Origin: Tsukamurella sp. 8F
Lineage (GTDB): Bacteria; Actinomycetota; Actinomycetes; Mycobacteriales; Mycobacteriaceae
Length of the DNA: 33,512 bases
Reading direction: 5' to 3'
Assembly (NCBI RefSeq): GCF_029167375.1
Contig: NZ_JARFTP010000040.1
Coordinates: 1-33,512 of the forward strand
The notes under the pieces were generated by a model. It searched no databases, was not told the DNA's origin, and saw only the letters and a program-made list of their open reading frames with translations. Every line of letters starts with the position of its first letter. The stretch's first letter is position 1. The position numbers and the translations under genes were made by a program. Positions 7,990 through 15,148 of the stretch are shown piece by piece.

Positions 7990-8008
7990 CTCGCCTAGGC
8001 TAACCTCA
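7990..8008. promoter_or_regulatory. IdeR/DtxR-type iron box
   Basis: CTCGCCTAGGCTAACCTCA matches the 19-bp IdeR consensus TTAGGTTAGGCTAACCTAA at 14 of 19 positions, with 9 of 10 in the right half. Its centre is about 103 bp upstream of the predicted ferritin 2 transcription start and about 78 bp upstream of the membrane-protein gene at 8077. A weaker second match (11 of 19, minus strand) lies at 7951-7969. In mycobacteria IdeR with Fe(II) activates ferritin genes from such distal sites, so activation of ferritin 2 is likely. Confidence 0.7.
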
Positions 8009-8076
8009 TTCATGCGTGGGGATCGATTCTGAGGCGACCGCGACCGCATGTCCGGCGTCCGTGATGTACTGGGCAC

Positions 8077-8628
8077 GTGGAAGATTCGCGCGATTCCGAA
8101 TACGAGCAGGGTCCGCCCCCGGCGGTTTTGACACACGCCGTGCGCGTCTGGTGGATCGCCGCCGTCGCCGCTGCCGCATGCGGCGGCTACATCGCGCTGA
8201 ACCTCGCTACGGTGCGGGGGGCGCTGCGGGACCGGCTCGAGCAGGGGGTGTCGGCGCAAGAGGCGAAGGCGGCCGCGAGCGGCTTCTCGTCGCTCGCGAC
8301 GGCCGCTCCCATCGTCGCCCTCGTTCTGCTCGTCGGCCTCTACACGGCTCAGCTTCCCCTGCTCCTCGCTATCCGCTCGCAGCGCAGCCGCCGCGCCCGG
8401 TCGGCGTTCGCCGCGCTCGCGCTGATGGCGGTGCTCGTGATCCCTGCCATCACGGACATGGTGCTGAGAGGCGGCGGCTGGGTGATCGCGGCCGCTTATG
8501 TGCAGGTGCCCGTGCTCCTCGTGGCCGTTGCGCTCGTGATGCCACGTTCCGTGGGGCGCTGGCTGCCTCCGCCGGTCCGCTCCCTGGGCCGCGTCCGCAG
8601 CCGTCCGATCGACCCTGATGAGAACTAG
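8077..8628 (+). CDS. Small integral membrane protein of unknown function
   Basis: A 183-residue protein with four predicted membrane helices at about residues 24-45, 72-97, 112-130 and 136-155. A basic loop (RSQRSRRAR) follows helix 2 and the tail is basic and proline-rich. I do not recognise a family. The start is GTG at 8077; TGTACT 6 nt before it could be an imperfect -10. It is divergent from ferritin 2 and shares the intergenic region with the iron box at 7990-8008, so iron control is possible but unproven. The furA homologue follows 50 bp downstream in the same direction and appears to have its own promoter. Confidence 0.7.
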   Translation: MEDSRDSEYEQGPPPAVLTHAVRVWWIAAVAAAACGGYIALNLATVRGALRDRLEQGVSAQEAKAAASGFSSLATAAPIVALVLLVGLYTAQLPLLLAIRSQRSRRARSAFAALALMAVLVIPAITDMVLRGGGWVIAAAYVQVPVLLVAVALVMPRSVGRWLPPPVRSLGRVRSRPIDPDEN

Positions 8629-8640
8629 GTGGTCGAAGTC

Positions 8641-8671
8641 TCTGGAACGACTCCAGAAACAGGCGTAAGCT
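8641..8671 (+). promoter_or_regulatory. furA promoter and candidate operator
   Basis: TAAGCT (8666-8671) lies 7 nt before the ATG at 8679, the spacing of a leaderless -10. Upstream, TCTGGA-N5-TCCAGA (8641-8657) is a perfect inverted repeat covering the -35 position. A repressor bound there would block transcription, so FurA autoregulation is the simplest reading; the site does not match a textbook Fur box that I can name. Confidence 0.5.
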
Positions 8672-8678
8672 TGGCCTC

Positions 8679-9137
8679 ATGTCCGATGAGACGCAGGCGG
8701 CTGCCCCCGAGGATCGCCTCCGCGCAGTCGGCCTGCGGATCACGTCGCCGCGGGTCGCGGCGCTCGAGTACCTGGACGATCATCCGCACGCGACTGCGGA
8801 CGACGTGGCCGCGGCGCTGCGCGGCCGGCTCGGTACCGTCGCCACGCAGACGGTCTACGACGTGCTGAGGGCGACGTCGGATCGCGGCCTGCTGCGCAGG
8901 ATCGAGCCCGCGGGCTCGCCCGTACGCTACGAGGTGCGCGTGGGCGACAACCACCACCACCTGGTGTGCCGCTCGTGCGCGCGCATCGTCGACGTGGACT
9001 GCATCGTCGGGCATGCGCCGTGTCTGACCCCCGACGACGACCACGGCTTCACGCTCGATGAGGCGGAGGTGACGTTCTGGGGGCTCTGCCCGGACTGCCG
9101 CACATCGAGTCCTGAGGGCGGGCACACTGGAGCGTGA
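8679..9137 (+). CDS. furA: Fur-family metal/peroxide-responsive regulator, FurA type
   Basis: A 152-residue Fur-family repressor closest to mycobacterial FurA. The winged helix covers about residues 10-85 (recognition region TVATQTVYDVLRATSDRGLL). The metal-binding dimerisation domain contains GDNHHHLVCRSC with Cys97 and Cys100, DVDCIVGHAPCLT, and the second CxxC pair Cys137/Cys140 in WGLCPDC, the FurA pattern. FurA in mycobacteria represses itself and the adjacent catalase-peroxidase katG. Here no katG is present; the next gene, 57 bp on, is an Ohr-type hydroperoxide reductase. The start is fixed by the leaderless -10 at 8666-8671. Its target may therefore be the peroxide defence gene downstream, its own promoter, or a katG elsewhere. 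Confidence 0.92.
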   Translation: MSDETQAAAPEDRLRAVGLRITSPRVAALEYLDDHPHATADDVAAALRGRLGTVATQTVYDVLRATSDRGLLRRIEPAGSPVRYEVRVGDNHHHLVCRSCARIVDVDCIVGHAPCLTPDDDHGFTLDEAEVTFWGLCPDCRTSSPEGGHTGA

Positions 9138-9194
9138 GTCGGTCTCGACCGGGACCGGCGTCTGAAGGCAGTCGACGAAAACGGAGCGAAAAGC

Positions 9195-9620
9195 ATGAGC
9201 TTGGACGTTGTCTACACGATCTCCTCCACCGCGACCGGCGGCGGTCGCGACGGTCACGTGAAGTCGGCCACCGGCCGCATCGACCTGGACACCCGCCCGC
9301 CCAAGGAGATGGGCGGCAGCGGCGAGGGCACCAACCCGGAGGAACTGTTCTCGGCGGGCTACTCCGCCTGCTTCCTGGGTGCGGTCCATGCGGTTGCGCG
9401 CGGTGAGAAGGTCGCCGTGCCGGACGGCACGACCGTGACGGTCACCGTCGGTTTCGGCAAGACGGCCAGCGGGTTCGGCATCAACGCGGCCATCGAGGCG
9501 CATCTGCCGGGGCTGGAGCAGGACGCGGCCGAGACGCTCGTCGCCAAGGCGCACGAGCTGTGCCCCTACTCCAACGCGACCCGCGGCAACATCGACGTGG
9601 ACGTGACGACGACGGTGTAG
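9195..9620 (+). CDS. ohr: Ohr-type organic hydroperoxide reductase (OsmC superfamily)
   Basis: A 141-residue Ohr protein, a cytosolic thiol peroxidase that reduces organic and lipid hydroperoxides. The peroxidatic Cys59 is in FSAGYSACFLGAV and the resolving Cys123 in ELCPYSNATRGN, the Ohr signature. GTNPEELFSAGY and the length are also typical. GGAG about 9 nt before ATG 9195 serves as ribosome binding site. It lies directly downstream of the furA homologue on the same strand, with no OhrR-type MarR gene nearby, so FurA could take the OhrR role. A terminator hairpin follows at 9636-9660. Confidence 0.93.
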   Translation: MSLDVVYTISSTATGGGRDGHVKSATGRIDLDTRPPKEMGGSGEGTNPEELFSAGYSACFLGAVHAVARGEKVAVPDGTTVTVTVGFGKTASGFGINAAIEAHLPGLEQDAAETLVAKAHELCPYSNATRGNIDVDVTTTV

Positions 9621-9635
9621 CCGCAGTATCGCCGG

Positions 9636-9660
9636 GCCCCGCCTCCAGCAGGAGCGGGGC
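9636..9660. terminator. Terminator hairpin between ohr and a convergent membrane-protein gene
   Basis: GCCCCGC(C)TCC at 9636-9646 pairs with GGAGCGGGGC at 9651-9660 around a 4-nt loop, with one bulged C. It lies 15 bp after the ohr stop and 22 bp from the stop of the convergent gene, so it may serve both. Confidence 0.7.
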
Positions 9661-9681
9661 TCGACGTGTCTCTCGGCCCGA

Positions 9682-10203
9682 TCAGCGGCGCAGGGCATGG
9701 CGGTACAGCGAGCGCGTGAGGGCCAGCGCCAGCACGAAGCCGATCATGAGGATGGCCGCGCAGACGGCCAGGGTCCCGCTCATGGGCTGGCCGTTGTGGT
9801 CGATCGCGTATCGGCTGACGGGATCGGTGTACGACTCGGGTAGGCCCAACAACGCCATCGCCGTCGTCGAGGCGAAGCCGACCGCCACCGCGATCGCGAA
9901 GAGCAGCACCGACCAGCGCACGCCGAAAAGGCTGGGCAGGCCCAGCAGTGCCATCGCCGCGCAGGCTCCGAGCGCGACGATGCACGCTGCCATCACCGCC
10001 ACCGTCCGGATCCCGACGGGCGATGTGGCGAAGCCCGCGGGACCGTCGGGGCCGCCCGCTGCGAGCAGTGACGACGCCTGCACGATGCCTGTCACGCCGA
10101 GGGCGACGGTGCCTGCACCCGTCGCGAGGCAGAGGACAGCCCAGAGCAGGGATGTCGGGCCCCGTCGAGCACTCGATCGGGTCCGGCCCCGGGGTCGCGC
10201 CAC
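9682..10203 (-). CDS. Predicted four-helix membrane protein
   Basis: A 173-residue protein with a basic N-terminus (MARPRGRTRSSARR) and four hydrophobic segments at about residues 18-45, 68-88, 95-117 and 143-163. I recognise no catalytic motif or named family. The start is GTG at 10203, only 2 nt after the stop of yqeY at 10206, so it is probably co-transcribed and translationally coupled with yqeY. A function cannot be inferred from the sequence. Confidence 0.7.
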   Translation of the reverse strand: MARPRGRTRSSARRGPTSLLWAVLCLATGAGTVALGVTGIVQASSLLAAGGPDGPAGFATSPVGIRTVAVMAACIVALGACAAMALLGLPSLFGVRWSVLLFAIAVAVGFASTTAMALLGLPESYTDPVSRYAIDHNGQPMSGTLAVCAAILMIGFVLALALTRSLYRHALRR

Positions 10204-10205
10204 GG

Positions 10206-10670
10206 TCAGCCCAGCCGGGCCTTGACGGCGGCCGACAGGCGCTTGCCGTCGACGGAGCCTGCAGCCTTCGCTGTCGCGACCTTCATGACCTGACCCATGT
10301 TGCGCACCGTCGGCTCCGCACCGAGTTCCTCGCGGACCTGGGCGACGGCGTCGTCAGCGAGGTCGCCGACCTCGGCGTCGGTGAGCTGCTTGGGCAGGTA
10401 CCGGGACATCACGTCGGCCTCGGCGCGTTCCTGCTGTGCCAGCTCGGCTCTGTCGTTGGCTTCGTAGATCTCGGCCGCCTCGCCGCGCTTCTTCACCTCA
10501 CGCGCGACCACCTTGAGGAACTCGTCATCGGTGAGCGAGTGCGCCGTTCCGGACGCCTCCTCGTTCTGGATGGCAGAGAGCAGCATGCGCAGGGTGCCTG
10601 TGACCAGTGTGTCCTTGGCCTTCATGGCGTCTTTGAGGTCGGCGCGGATGGCGGCCTTCACTTCTGACAT
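10206..10670 (-). CDS. GatB/YqeY domain-containing protein
   Basis: A 154-residue stand-alone YqeY-type protein, homologous to the tail domain of the GatB amidotransferase subunit and to mycobacterial Rv3688c. Typical segments are DLKDAMKAKDTLVTGTLRMLLSAI, EVKKRGEAAEIYE, SRYLPKQLTDAEV and MGQVMK. The family is thought to bind tRNA or assist amidotransferase function, but its role is not settled. ATG 10670 is chosen because AAGGTA (TACCTT on the minus strand) lies 7 nt upstream, a leaderless pattern; a TTG at 10679 is less likely. It is divergent from the metallophosphoesterase, close to its mycobacterial neighbourhood, and is followed by a membrane-protein gene after 2 nt. Confidence 0.92.
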   Translation of the reverse strand: MSEVKAAIRADLKDAMKAKDTLVTGTLRMLLSAIQNEEASGTAHSLTDDEFLKVVAREVKKRGEAAEIYEANDRAELAQQERAEADVMSRYLPKQLTDAEVGDLADDAVAQVREELGAEPTVRNMGQVMKVATAKAAGSVDGKRLSAAVKARLG

Positions 10671-10677
10671 GGATTCC

Positions 10678-10727
10678 AAGGTACGCGGGCCACACGGAAG
10701 GTGCGGTAGCGGTCGGATGCGTATCCT
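10678..10727. promoter_or_regulatory. Divergent promoters of yqeY and the metallophosphoesterase
   Basis: The two start codons are 63 bp apart. On the minus strand TACCTT (10678-10683) ends 7 nt before the yqeY ATG. On the plus strand TATCCT (10722-10727) ends 6 nt before ATG 10734. Both fit leaderless -10 elements. No convincing -35 hexamer was seen for either. Confidence 0.5.
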
Positions 10728-10733
10728 GGGGCA

Positions 10734-11699
10734 ATGGCAGCAACATCACGCACACTCTCCCCGCTGGTCCGGGCCGGTGCGGGCCTCGTCGGGGCCGGCC
10801 TCGGCACCGTCGCCTACGCGACGCTCTTCGAGCGCAACGCCTTCACGCTGCGGGAGGCGACGCTGCCTATCCTGCCGCCCGGTTCCCCGACGCTACGCGT
10901 GCTGCACATCTCCGACCTACACATGATGCCGAGCCAGCATCTGAAGCAGGCGTGGCTGGGGGAGCTCGCGACGTTGGATCCCGACCTCGTGGTCAACACC
11001 GGCGACAACCTCTCGCATCCACGCGCGGTGCCCGCGGTGGTGCAGGCGCTGGGGCCCCTGCTGGGGCTGCCCGGGCTGTTCGTGTTCGGGTCCAACGATT
11101 ACTTCGGGCCGACGCCCAAGAACCCGGCCAAGTATTTCGACAAGAACCACGAGCGCCAGCACGGCGAGCCGTTGCCCTGGCAGGATCTACGGGCGGCGTT
11201 CTCGGAGCGCGGCTGGCTCGACGCGACGCACTCCCACCACCGCCTCACGGCGGGGGGCGTGACCATAGCCGTGGCCGGTGTCGACGACCCGCACATCGAA
11301 CGCGACCGCTACGACACCATCGCAGGTCCTGCCGATCAGAGCGTCGACCTCCGCCTCGGGCTGACGCATTCACCGGAGCCGCACGTGCTGGACCGGTTCG
11401 CCGACGATGGCTACGACCTCGTCATGGCCGGCCACACGCACGGCGGGCAGTTGTGCCTGCCCGTCTATGGCGCGATCATCACCAACTGCGGCCTGGATCG
11501 CGCGCGAGTCAAGGGCCCGTCCGCGTGGGGATCGCATATGAAGCTGCACGTGAGCGCCGGCCTGGGCACCAGCCCGTGGGCGCCGTTCCGCACCTTCTGT
11601 CGCCCGGAGGCCTCGCTGTTGACCCTGGTGGGTGCTCCTGTGAAGGACAAGGCGGCAGAGGTGGGCCCTGAGCTGGCATTACCGTCAGTGAGAGCCTGA
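10734..11699 (+). CDS. Membrane-anchored metallophosphoesterase (Rv3683-like)
   Basis: A 321-residue calcineurin-like phosphoesterase. One hydrophobic segment at about residues 10-30 probably anchors it in the membrane. The five dinuclear metal motifs are present in order: HISDLHM (Asp61, His63), NTGDN (Asp91), GSND (Asn121), GLTHSPE and AGHTHGGQ. It resembles Rv3683 of mycobacteria and the YaeI/UDP-2,3-diacylglucosamine hydrolase-like group; the substrate is unknown. In mycobacteria this gene lies beside ponA2, but here ponA2 is about 17 kb away. A leaderless -10 (TATCCT) supports the start. A hairpin and tRNA-Pro follow. Confidence 0.9.
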   Translation: MAATSRTLSPLVRAGAGLVGAGLGTVAYATLFERNAFTLREATLPILPPGSPTLRVLHISDLHMMPSQHLKQAWLGELATLDPDLVVNTGDNLSHPRAVPAVVQALGPLLGLPGLFVFGSNDYFGPTPKNPAKYFDKNHERQHGEPLPWQDLRAAFSERGWLDATHSHHRLTAGGVTIAVAGVDDPHIERDRYDTIAGPADQSVDLRLGLTHSPEPHVLDRFADDGYDLVMAGHTHGGQLCLPVYGAIITNCGLDRARVKGPSAWGSHMKLHVSAGLGTSPWAPFRTFCRPEASLLTLVGAPVKDKAAEVGPELALPSVRA

Positions 11700-11708
11700 C
11701 CAGGCGAT

Positions 11709-11748
11709 TTCGACCTCGGTAACCGCTGTAGTAAGGTTACCGAGGTCG
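11709..11748. promoter_or_regulatory. 14-bp inverted repeat overlapping a possible tRNA-Pro promoter
   Basis: CGACCTCGGTAACC (11711-11724) and GGTTACCGAGGTCG (11735-11748) are perfect inverted repeats with a 10-nt loop. The structure begins 11 bp after the metallophosphoesterase stop and ends 5 bp before the tRNA, so it can act as a terminator. It also contains a promoter-like pair for the tRNA: TTCGAC (11709-11714), 17 nt, TAAGGT (11732-11737). Both roles may coexist. Confidence 0.65.
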
Positions 11749-11753
11749 CAAAA

Positions 11754-11827
<74 letters not shown>

Positions 11828-11848
11828 CTCGTTGGTTGAGACGACAGC

Positions 11849-11886
11849 AGGGCCCCTGAGCGGCAGAGATGCAGCTCGGGGGCCTT
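11849..11886 (+). terminator. Terminator hairpin after tRNA-Pro
   Basis: GGCCCCTGAGC (11851-11861) pairs with GCTCGGGGGCC (11874-11884) with one T-G wobble and a 12-nt loop; two further pairs extend the stem to 11849 and 11886. It lies 21 nt downstream of the tRNA and also 31 nt beyond the stop of the convergent acetyltransferase, so it could serve both. Confidence 0.7.
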
Positions 11887-11917
11887 ACTTGTCCCCGTGC
11901 GCACACCTGCCCGGGCG

Positions 11918-12436
11918 TCAATCAGGGCGGGGGATGCGGAAGACACGGCTGGTGCGGGTGGTGCCGTCGCGCCGGACGATGTGAGGCTCGAGACGCGGCT
12001 CCCGCTCGACCGCGCCCGGAAGCTTCAGGATCGCTGCGGCGGATCGCCCGTTGCGCTCGTCGGTGCGTAGCTGCACCCACCGCGCTCCGGCGTCGAATGC
12101 CGCAGCGAGCATCAGTCCTTTGGCCCGGGCGTTCAGTCCTAAGCCCCAGACCCGGGGAGCGTACATCGTCGCGCCGATCTCGACGCCCAGCGCGTCATCC
12201 GGGTCGAGGATGTAGGACGACGTTCCCACGACGGCACCGTCCGAGATCACGAGGGTATGGCGGTTGGTGCCGCCGTCGAGCCGCTCGCGCAGTTCGGCCG
12301 GGGACTGCGGGCGTGGGCCGGGGAGGTGTTCCCAGACCCGGTCGTCATCGATCGCTGCGAAGAGTGCGTCGGCATGGTCGGCCGAGAAGGTAGCGAGCAA
12401 TCCGTCCGACGTGGGCAGTTCAATGGGCAGTCTCAC
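11918..12436 (-). CDS. GNAT-family N-acetyltransferase (RimJ/RimL-like)
   Basis: A 172-residue acyltransferase using acetyl-CoA. The RimJ/RimL-like layout is visible: an N-terminal strand region (GLLATFSADHADALFAAI), GAVVGTSSY and GVEIGATMYAPRVWGLGLNARAK covering the acetyl-CoA-binding motif A region, then LRTDERNGRSAAAILKLPG, the motif B part. The substrate is unknown. The GTG at 12436 is chosen because TAGGGT lies 7 nt upstream on the minus strand; the frame stays open to 12661 but that extension is not family-like. It is divergent from the DUF418 gene and converges on tRNA-Pro. Confidence 0.85.
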   Translation of the reverse strand: MRLPIELPTSDGLLATFSADHADALFAAIDDDRVWEHLPGPRPQSPAELRERLDGGTNRHTLVISDGAVVGTSSYILDPDDALGVEIGATMYAPRVWGLGLNARAKGLMLAAAFDAGARWVQLRTDERNGRSAAAILKLPGAVEREPRLEPHIVRRDGTTRTSRVFRIPRPD

Positions 12437-12443
12437 GCCCGAA

Positions 12444-12490
12444 ACCCTATGTCGGACGGCACCGCGGGTCCGCCGAACGGGGGACCCGCG
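12444..12490. promoter_or_regulatory. Acetyltransferase -10 element and 9-bp palindrome in a divergent promoter region
   Basis: TAGGGT on the minus strand (12444-12449) is a leaderless -10 for the acetyltransferase. Just upstream, CGCGGGTCC (12463-12471) and GGACCCGCG (12482-12490) form a perfect inverted repeat with a 10-nt spacer. It lies between divergent genes, so it is an operator candidate rather than a terminator. Confidence 0.4.
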
Positions 12491-12542
12491 CGCATCGTCC
12501 GGCGGATCCGCGCGAGCGACCGCCCGGGTGACCATGCAGGGT

Positions 12543-13643
12543 ATGACGTCCACGCAAGCACTCGCGGCCACTCGTATCGCCGCGCTCGACATCGCGCGGG
12601 GCACAGCGATACTCGGCACGTTCGGCACCAACGTCTGGATCTTCACCGAACCGTCGGGCATGATCGGCTACCTCGGGACGATCGGTAACGAGTCACTGCC
12701 GGTCCGCATTCTCGAACAGGTCGCCCAGGGTAAGTTCCTCGGCCTGCTCTCGCTGATGTTCGGCGTGGGGCTCGGAATCCAGCAGGCGTCGGCGCGGCGG
12801 CACGGGCGGCCGTGGCCGGGACGGTATCGACGTCGCGCCGCCCTGCTGTTCGCGGACGGCCTCCTCCACTTCCTGCTGGTTGCCGAGTTCGACGTACTCA
12901 TGGGCTATGCCGTGGTATCTCTCCAGGTCGCCGTGTTGCTCGCCTACACGCGGAACATACAGCAGCGCTGGATGATCGGCGCGTCAGTCGTGCATCTGTG
13001 CCTCGCCGGGCTCGCGGCCGCCGGCATGTCCGGCTCGGAAGGTGGTGGCGCGACGGACGTGTACGCGCACGGCGGATTCGGTGATCTGATCATGTTCCGG
13101 ATCGACCACTCGCTGCTGTTCCGTGCCGAGGCGATCTTCCTCCTGCCGCTCAGCACCGCCATGTTCCTCGGGGGCGCGGCCCTCTTGCGGGCCGGGCTCT
13201 TCACCGACGACGGTGCCCGGCTCCGCCGTCGGCTGTTGGCGGTGAGTGCCGTAGCAGCACCCCTCGATCTGGCCCTCGGGATCGCCGGCGGGCCCGCCGG
13301 CGTGTTCCTGGCCCGCTACGTGACCGCGCCGCTGGTGTCCGTCGGGCTCCTCGCCCTCATCGCGGCCGCCTACCTGCGCAGGGTTCCCGGACGACCCGCT
13401 CGCACGATGGGTGCGATCGGCCGGACCGCGCTGAGCTGCTATGTGCTGCAGAACGTTCTGGCATCCGCGCTGTGCTATGGGTGGGGCTTCGGCCTGGCTT
13501 CGCGGTACGGCGCCGACCACCGGCTGATGCTCACCGCTGTCGTGTACGTCGCCGTGGTCGCGGCCTTGTGCGTGGTGGCCCCGACATGGCTGCGCAGATT
13601 CGAACGCGGCCCGATCGAGGCATTGATGCACCGGCTCGCCTGA
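12543..13643 (+). CDS. DUF418-family integral membrane protein
   Basis: A 366-residue polytopic membrane protein of the DUF418 family. Typical features are the N-terminal AALDIARGTAILGTFGTN, the FGVGLGIQ segment after the second hydrophobic stretch, RRAALLFADGLLH, and the C-terminal DUF418 part with GAIGRTALSCYVLQNVL. About eight to ten hydrophobic segments are visible. The biochemical role of the family is unknown. In-frame starts GTG 12528, ATG 12534 and ATG 12543 compete; 12543 is chosen because the family's N-terminal segment begins shortly after it, but none has a good ribosome binding site. An unknown membrane protein follows after 17 bp. Confidence 0.85.
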   Translation: MTSTQALAATRIAALDIARGTAILGTFGTNVWIFTEPSGMIGYLGTIGNESLPVRILEQVAQGKFLGLLSLMFGVGLGIQQASARRHGRPWPGRYRRRAALLFADGLLHFLLVAEFDVLMGYAVVSLQVAVLLAYTRNIQQRWMIGASVVHLCLAGLAAAGMSGSEGGGATDVYAHGGFGDLIMFRIDHSLLFRAEAIFLLPLSTAMFLGGAALLRAGLFTDDGARLRRRLLAVSAVAAPLDLALGIAGGPAGVFLARYVTAPLVSVGLLALIAAAYLRRVPGRPARTMGAIGRTALSCYVLQNVLASALCYGWGFGLASRYGADHRLMLTAVVYVAVVAALCVVAPTWLRRFERGPIEALMHRLA

Positions 13644-13660
13644 GCACCTAGCCTGGACCG

Positions 13661-14272
13661 ATGCTCGACCCGCGCTTCGTCCTGCTCGCCGCCGCGCTGT
13701 CGATGATCGGCAGCGTGAGCTACGCGGCGCTTACGTTGCGTGGGCGGGTGCAACCCAATCGGGTGTCCTGGTTTCTCTGGGGCGCAGCGCCGCTCATCGC
13801 GTTCGGTGCGCAGGTCGCACACGGCGTCGGGATGCCGGCGCTGTCGACACTGGCGATAGGCGTCGGTCCGATGCTGGTCGTCCTCGCGTCGCTGTGCAGT
13901 CGGGGAAGCTATTGGAGCGTGAGCAGATTCGACATGCTCTGTGCCGCGATATCCGTCGTTGCGCTGGTCTTCTGGTTCACGCTCGGCGATCCGGTTCTCG
14001 CTGTACTCGCGGCGCTGGTCGCGGATCTCGTCGGTGGCGTCCCTACCATCGTCAAGGCGTGGCGCCGCCCCGACACCGAACGCGCGATCGTCTACGTCTT
14101 CGTGGCCGGCAACGGGGTGATCACGCTTCTGAGCCTGCGGCACTGGACCGTCGCAGCCGCCGCGTTCCCGCTCTACCTCGTTCTACTCGGCGTCGGCCTG
14201 TCCCTGACGGTGCACCTGCGCGGCCGAGCGGTTGTGCCGGAAGTCGAGACCTGCGAACTCTCACGAGAATAG
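13661..14272 (+). CDS. Polytopic membrane protein with an N-R-V-S-W motif
   Basis: A 203-residue protein with about seven hydrophobic segments (roughly 5-25, 36-54, 61-80, 92-108, 110-130, 143-158 and 163-185). The loop RGRVQPNRVSWFLWG is reminiscent of a widespread family of uncharacterised membrane proteins with P-N-R-x-S/T-W-x-x-W motifs, distantly like PQ-loop transporters; this is a resemblance only. TAGCCT 6 nt before ATG 13661 (13649-13654) suggests an independent leaderless transcript although the gap to the DUF418 gene is 17 bp. No function can be assigned. Confidence 0.75.
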   Translation: MLDPRFVLLAAALSMIGSVSYAALTLRGRVQPNRVSWFLWGAAPLIAFGAQVAHGVGMPALSTLAIGVGPMLVVLASLCSRGSYWSVSRFDMLCAAISVVALVFWFTLGDPVLAVLAALVADLVGGVPTIVKAWRRPDTERAIVYVFVAGNGVITLLSLRHWTVAAAAFPLYLVLLGVGLSLTVHLRGRAVVPEVETCELSRE

Positions 14273-14341
14273 GGATACGCCGATACCCCGCATTCGGCAG
14301 ACTGGAGGAGGCTACCCCGACCGCCTTCGAGAGGATCCGCC

Positions 14342-15148
14342 ATGACCGAATACACCGCTGCCACAGGCGCGCCTGTGTGGTTCGACCTCGTCAGCTCCGA
14401 CCCGCTGCGCGCCGTCGACTTCTACGGCGAGATCTTCGGATGGGAGGCCGGCGACCCGCACGACGAGTTCGGAGGCTACCGCAACTTCTCCGCGAACGGT
14501 CGGCTGGTAGCAGGGTTGATGCCACGTATGAGCCCGTCCTCGCCGACCGACGTCTGGTCGGTCTACTTCAAGGTCGACGATGCGGCGGCCTCCGTCGTGT
14601 CCGCGCAGACCGCGGGGGCGACGGTGCTCGCGCCGGCCTCCCCGGTGGGCGACCTGGGTGTCATGGCGGTGCTCGCCGATCCCGCCGGTGGCGCATTCGG
14701 GCTGTGGCAGAGCGGGACACATATCGGATTCACCGAGCGCGGCACCCACGGTACGCCGTACTGGTTCGATGAGATGAGTATGGACTACGCGGCGTCAACC
14801 GAGTTCTATCGTAGTGCGTTCGGGTGGGAGCTCAACGAGATCGGCTCGGGCGGCGACCCCGCCGCCGTGGGCCCCGATCACTACTCCGAGGTGTACGTGG
14901 GATCGGGCGAAGACCGCCAGAGCGTCGCCGGGATCATGTCTGCCGCAGGTATGTTCGGCTCCGGTGCTCCCTCCTTCTGGCAGGTCTACATCACCGTCGA
15001 CGATGTGGCAGGCACCGTGGCCCGGGTGGATGAGTTGGGCGGCGAGATCCTGATGCCGGGCGAGGTGACGCCCTGGGGCACGCTTGCTTCGGTCAAGGAT
15101 CCGATGGGCGCCGCCATCTGCCTCGGTCACCCGCCCGCGGGGATGTGA
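14342..15148 (+). CDS. VOC-superfamily protein with two glyoxalase-like domains (Rv0577-like)
   Basis: A 268-residue protein built of two vicinal-oxygen-chelate domains, at about residues 8-128 and 138-265. Each begins with a similar motif (VWFDLVSSDPLRAVDFYGEIFGW and YWFDEMSMDYAASTEFYRSAFGW) and ends with a conserved strand (VLADPAGGAFGLWQ and SVKDPMGAAICL). The architecture matches mycobacterial Rv0577 (CFP32/TB27.3). Metal ligands and substrate are not evident. GAGAGG about 8 nt upstream supports the start at 14342. Its TGA overlaps the GTG of the methyltransferase by 4 bp, so the two are probably co-translated. Confidence 0.88.
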   Translation: MTEYTAATGAPVWFDLVSSDPLRAVDFYGEIFGWEAGDPHDEFGGYRNFSANGRLVAGLMPRMSPSSPTDVWSVYFKVDDAAASVVSAQTAGATVLAPASPVGDLGVMAVLADPAGGAFGLWQSGTHIGFTERGTHGTPYWFDEMSMDYAASTEFYRSAFGWELNEIGSGGDPAAVGPDHYSEVYVGSGEDRQSVAGIMSAAGMFGSGAPSFWQVYITVDDVAGTVARVDELGGEILMPGEVTPWGTLASVKDPMGAAICLGHPPAGM

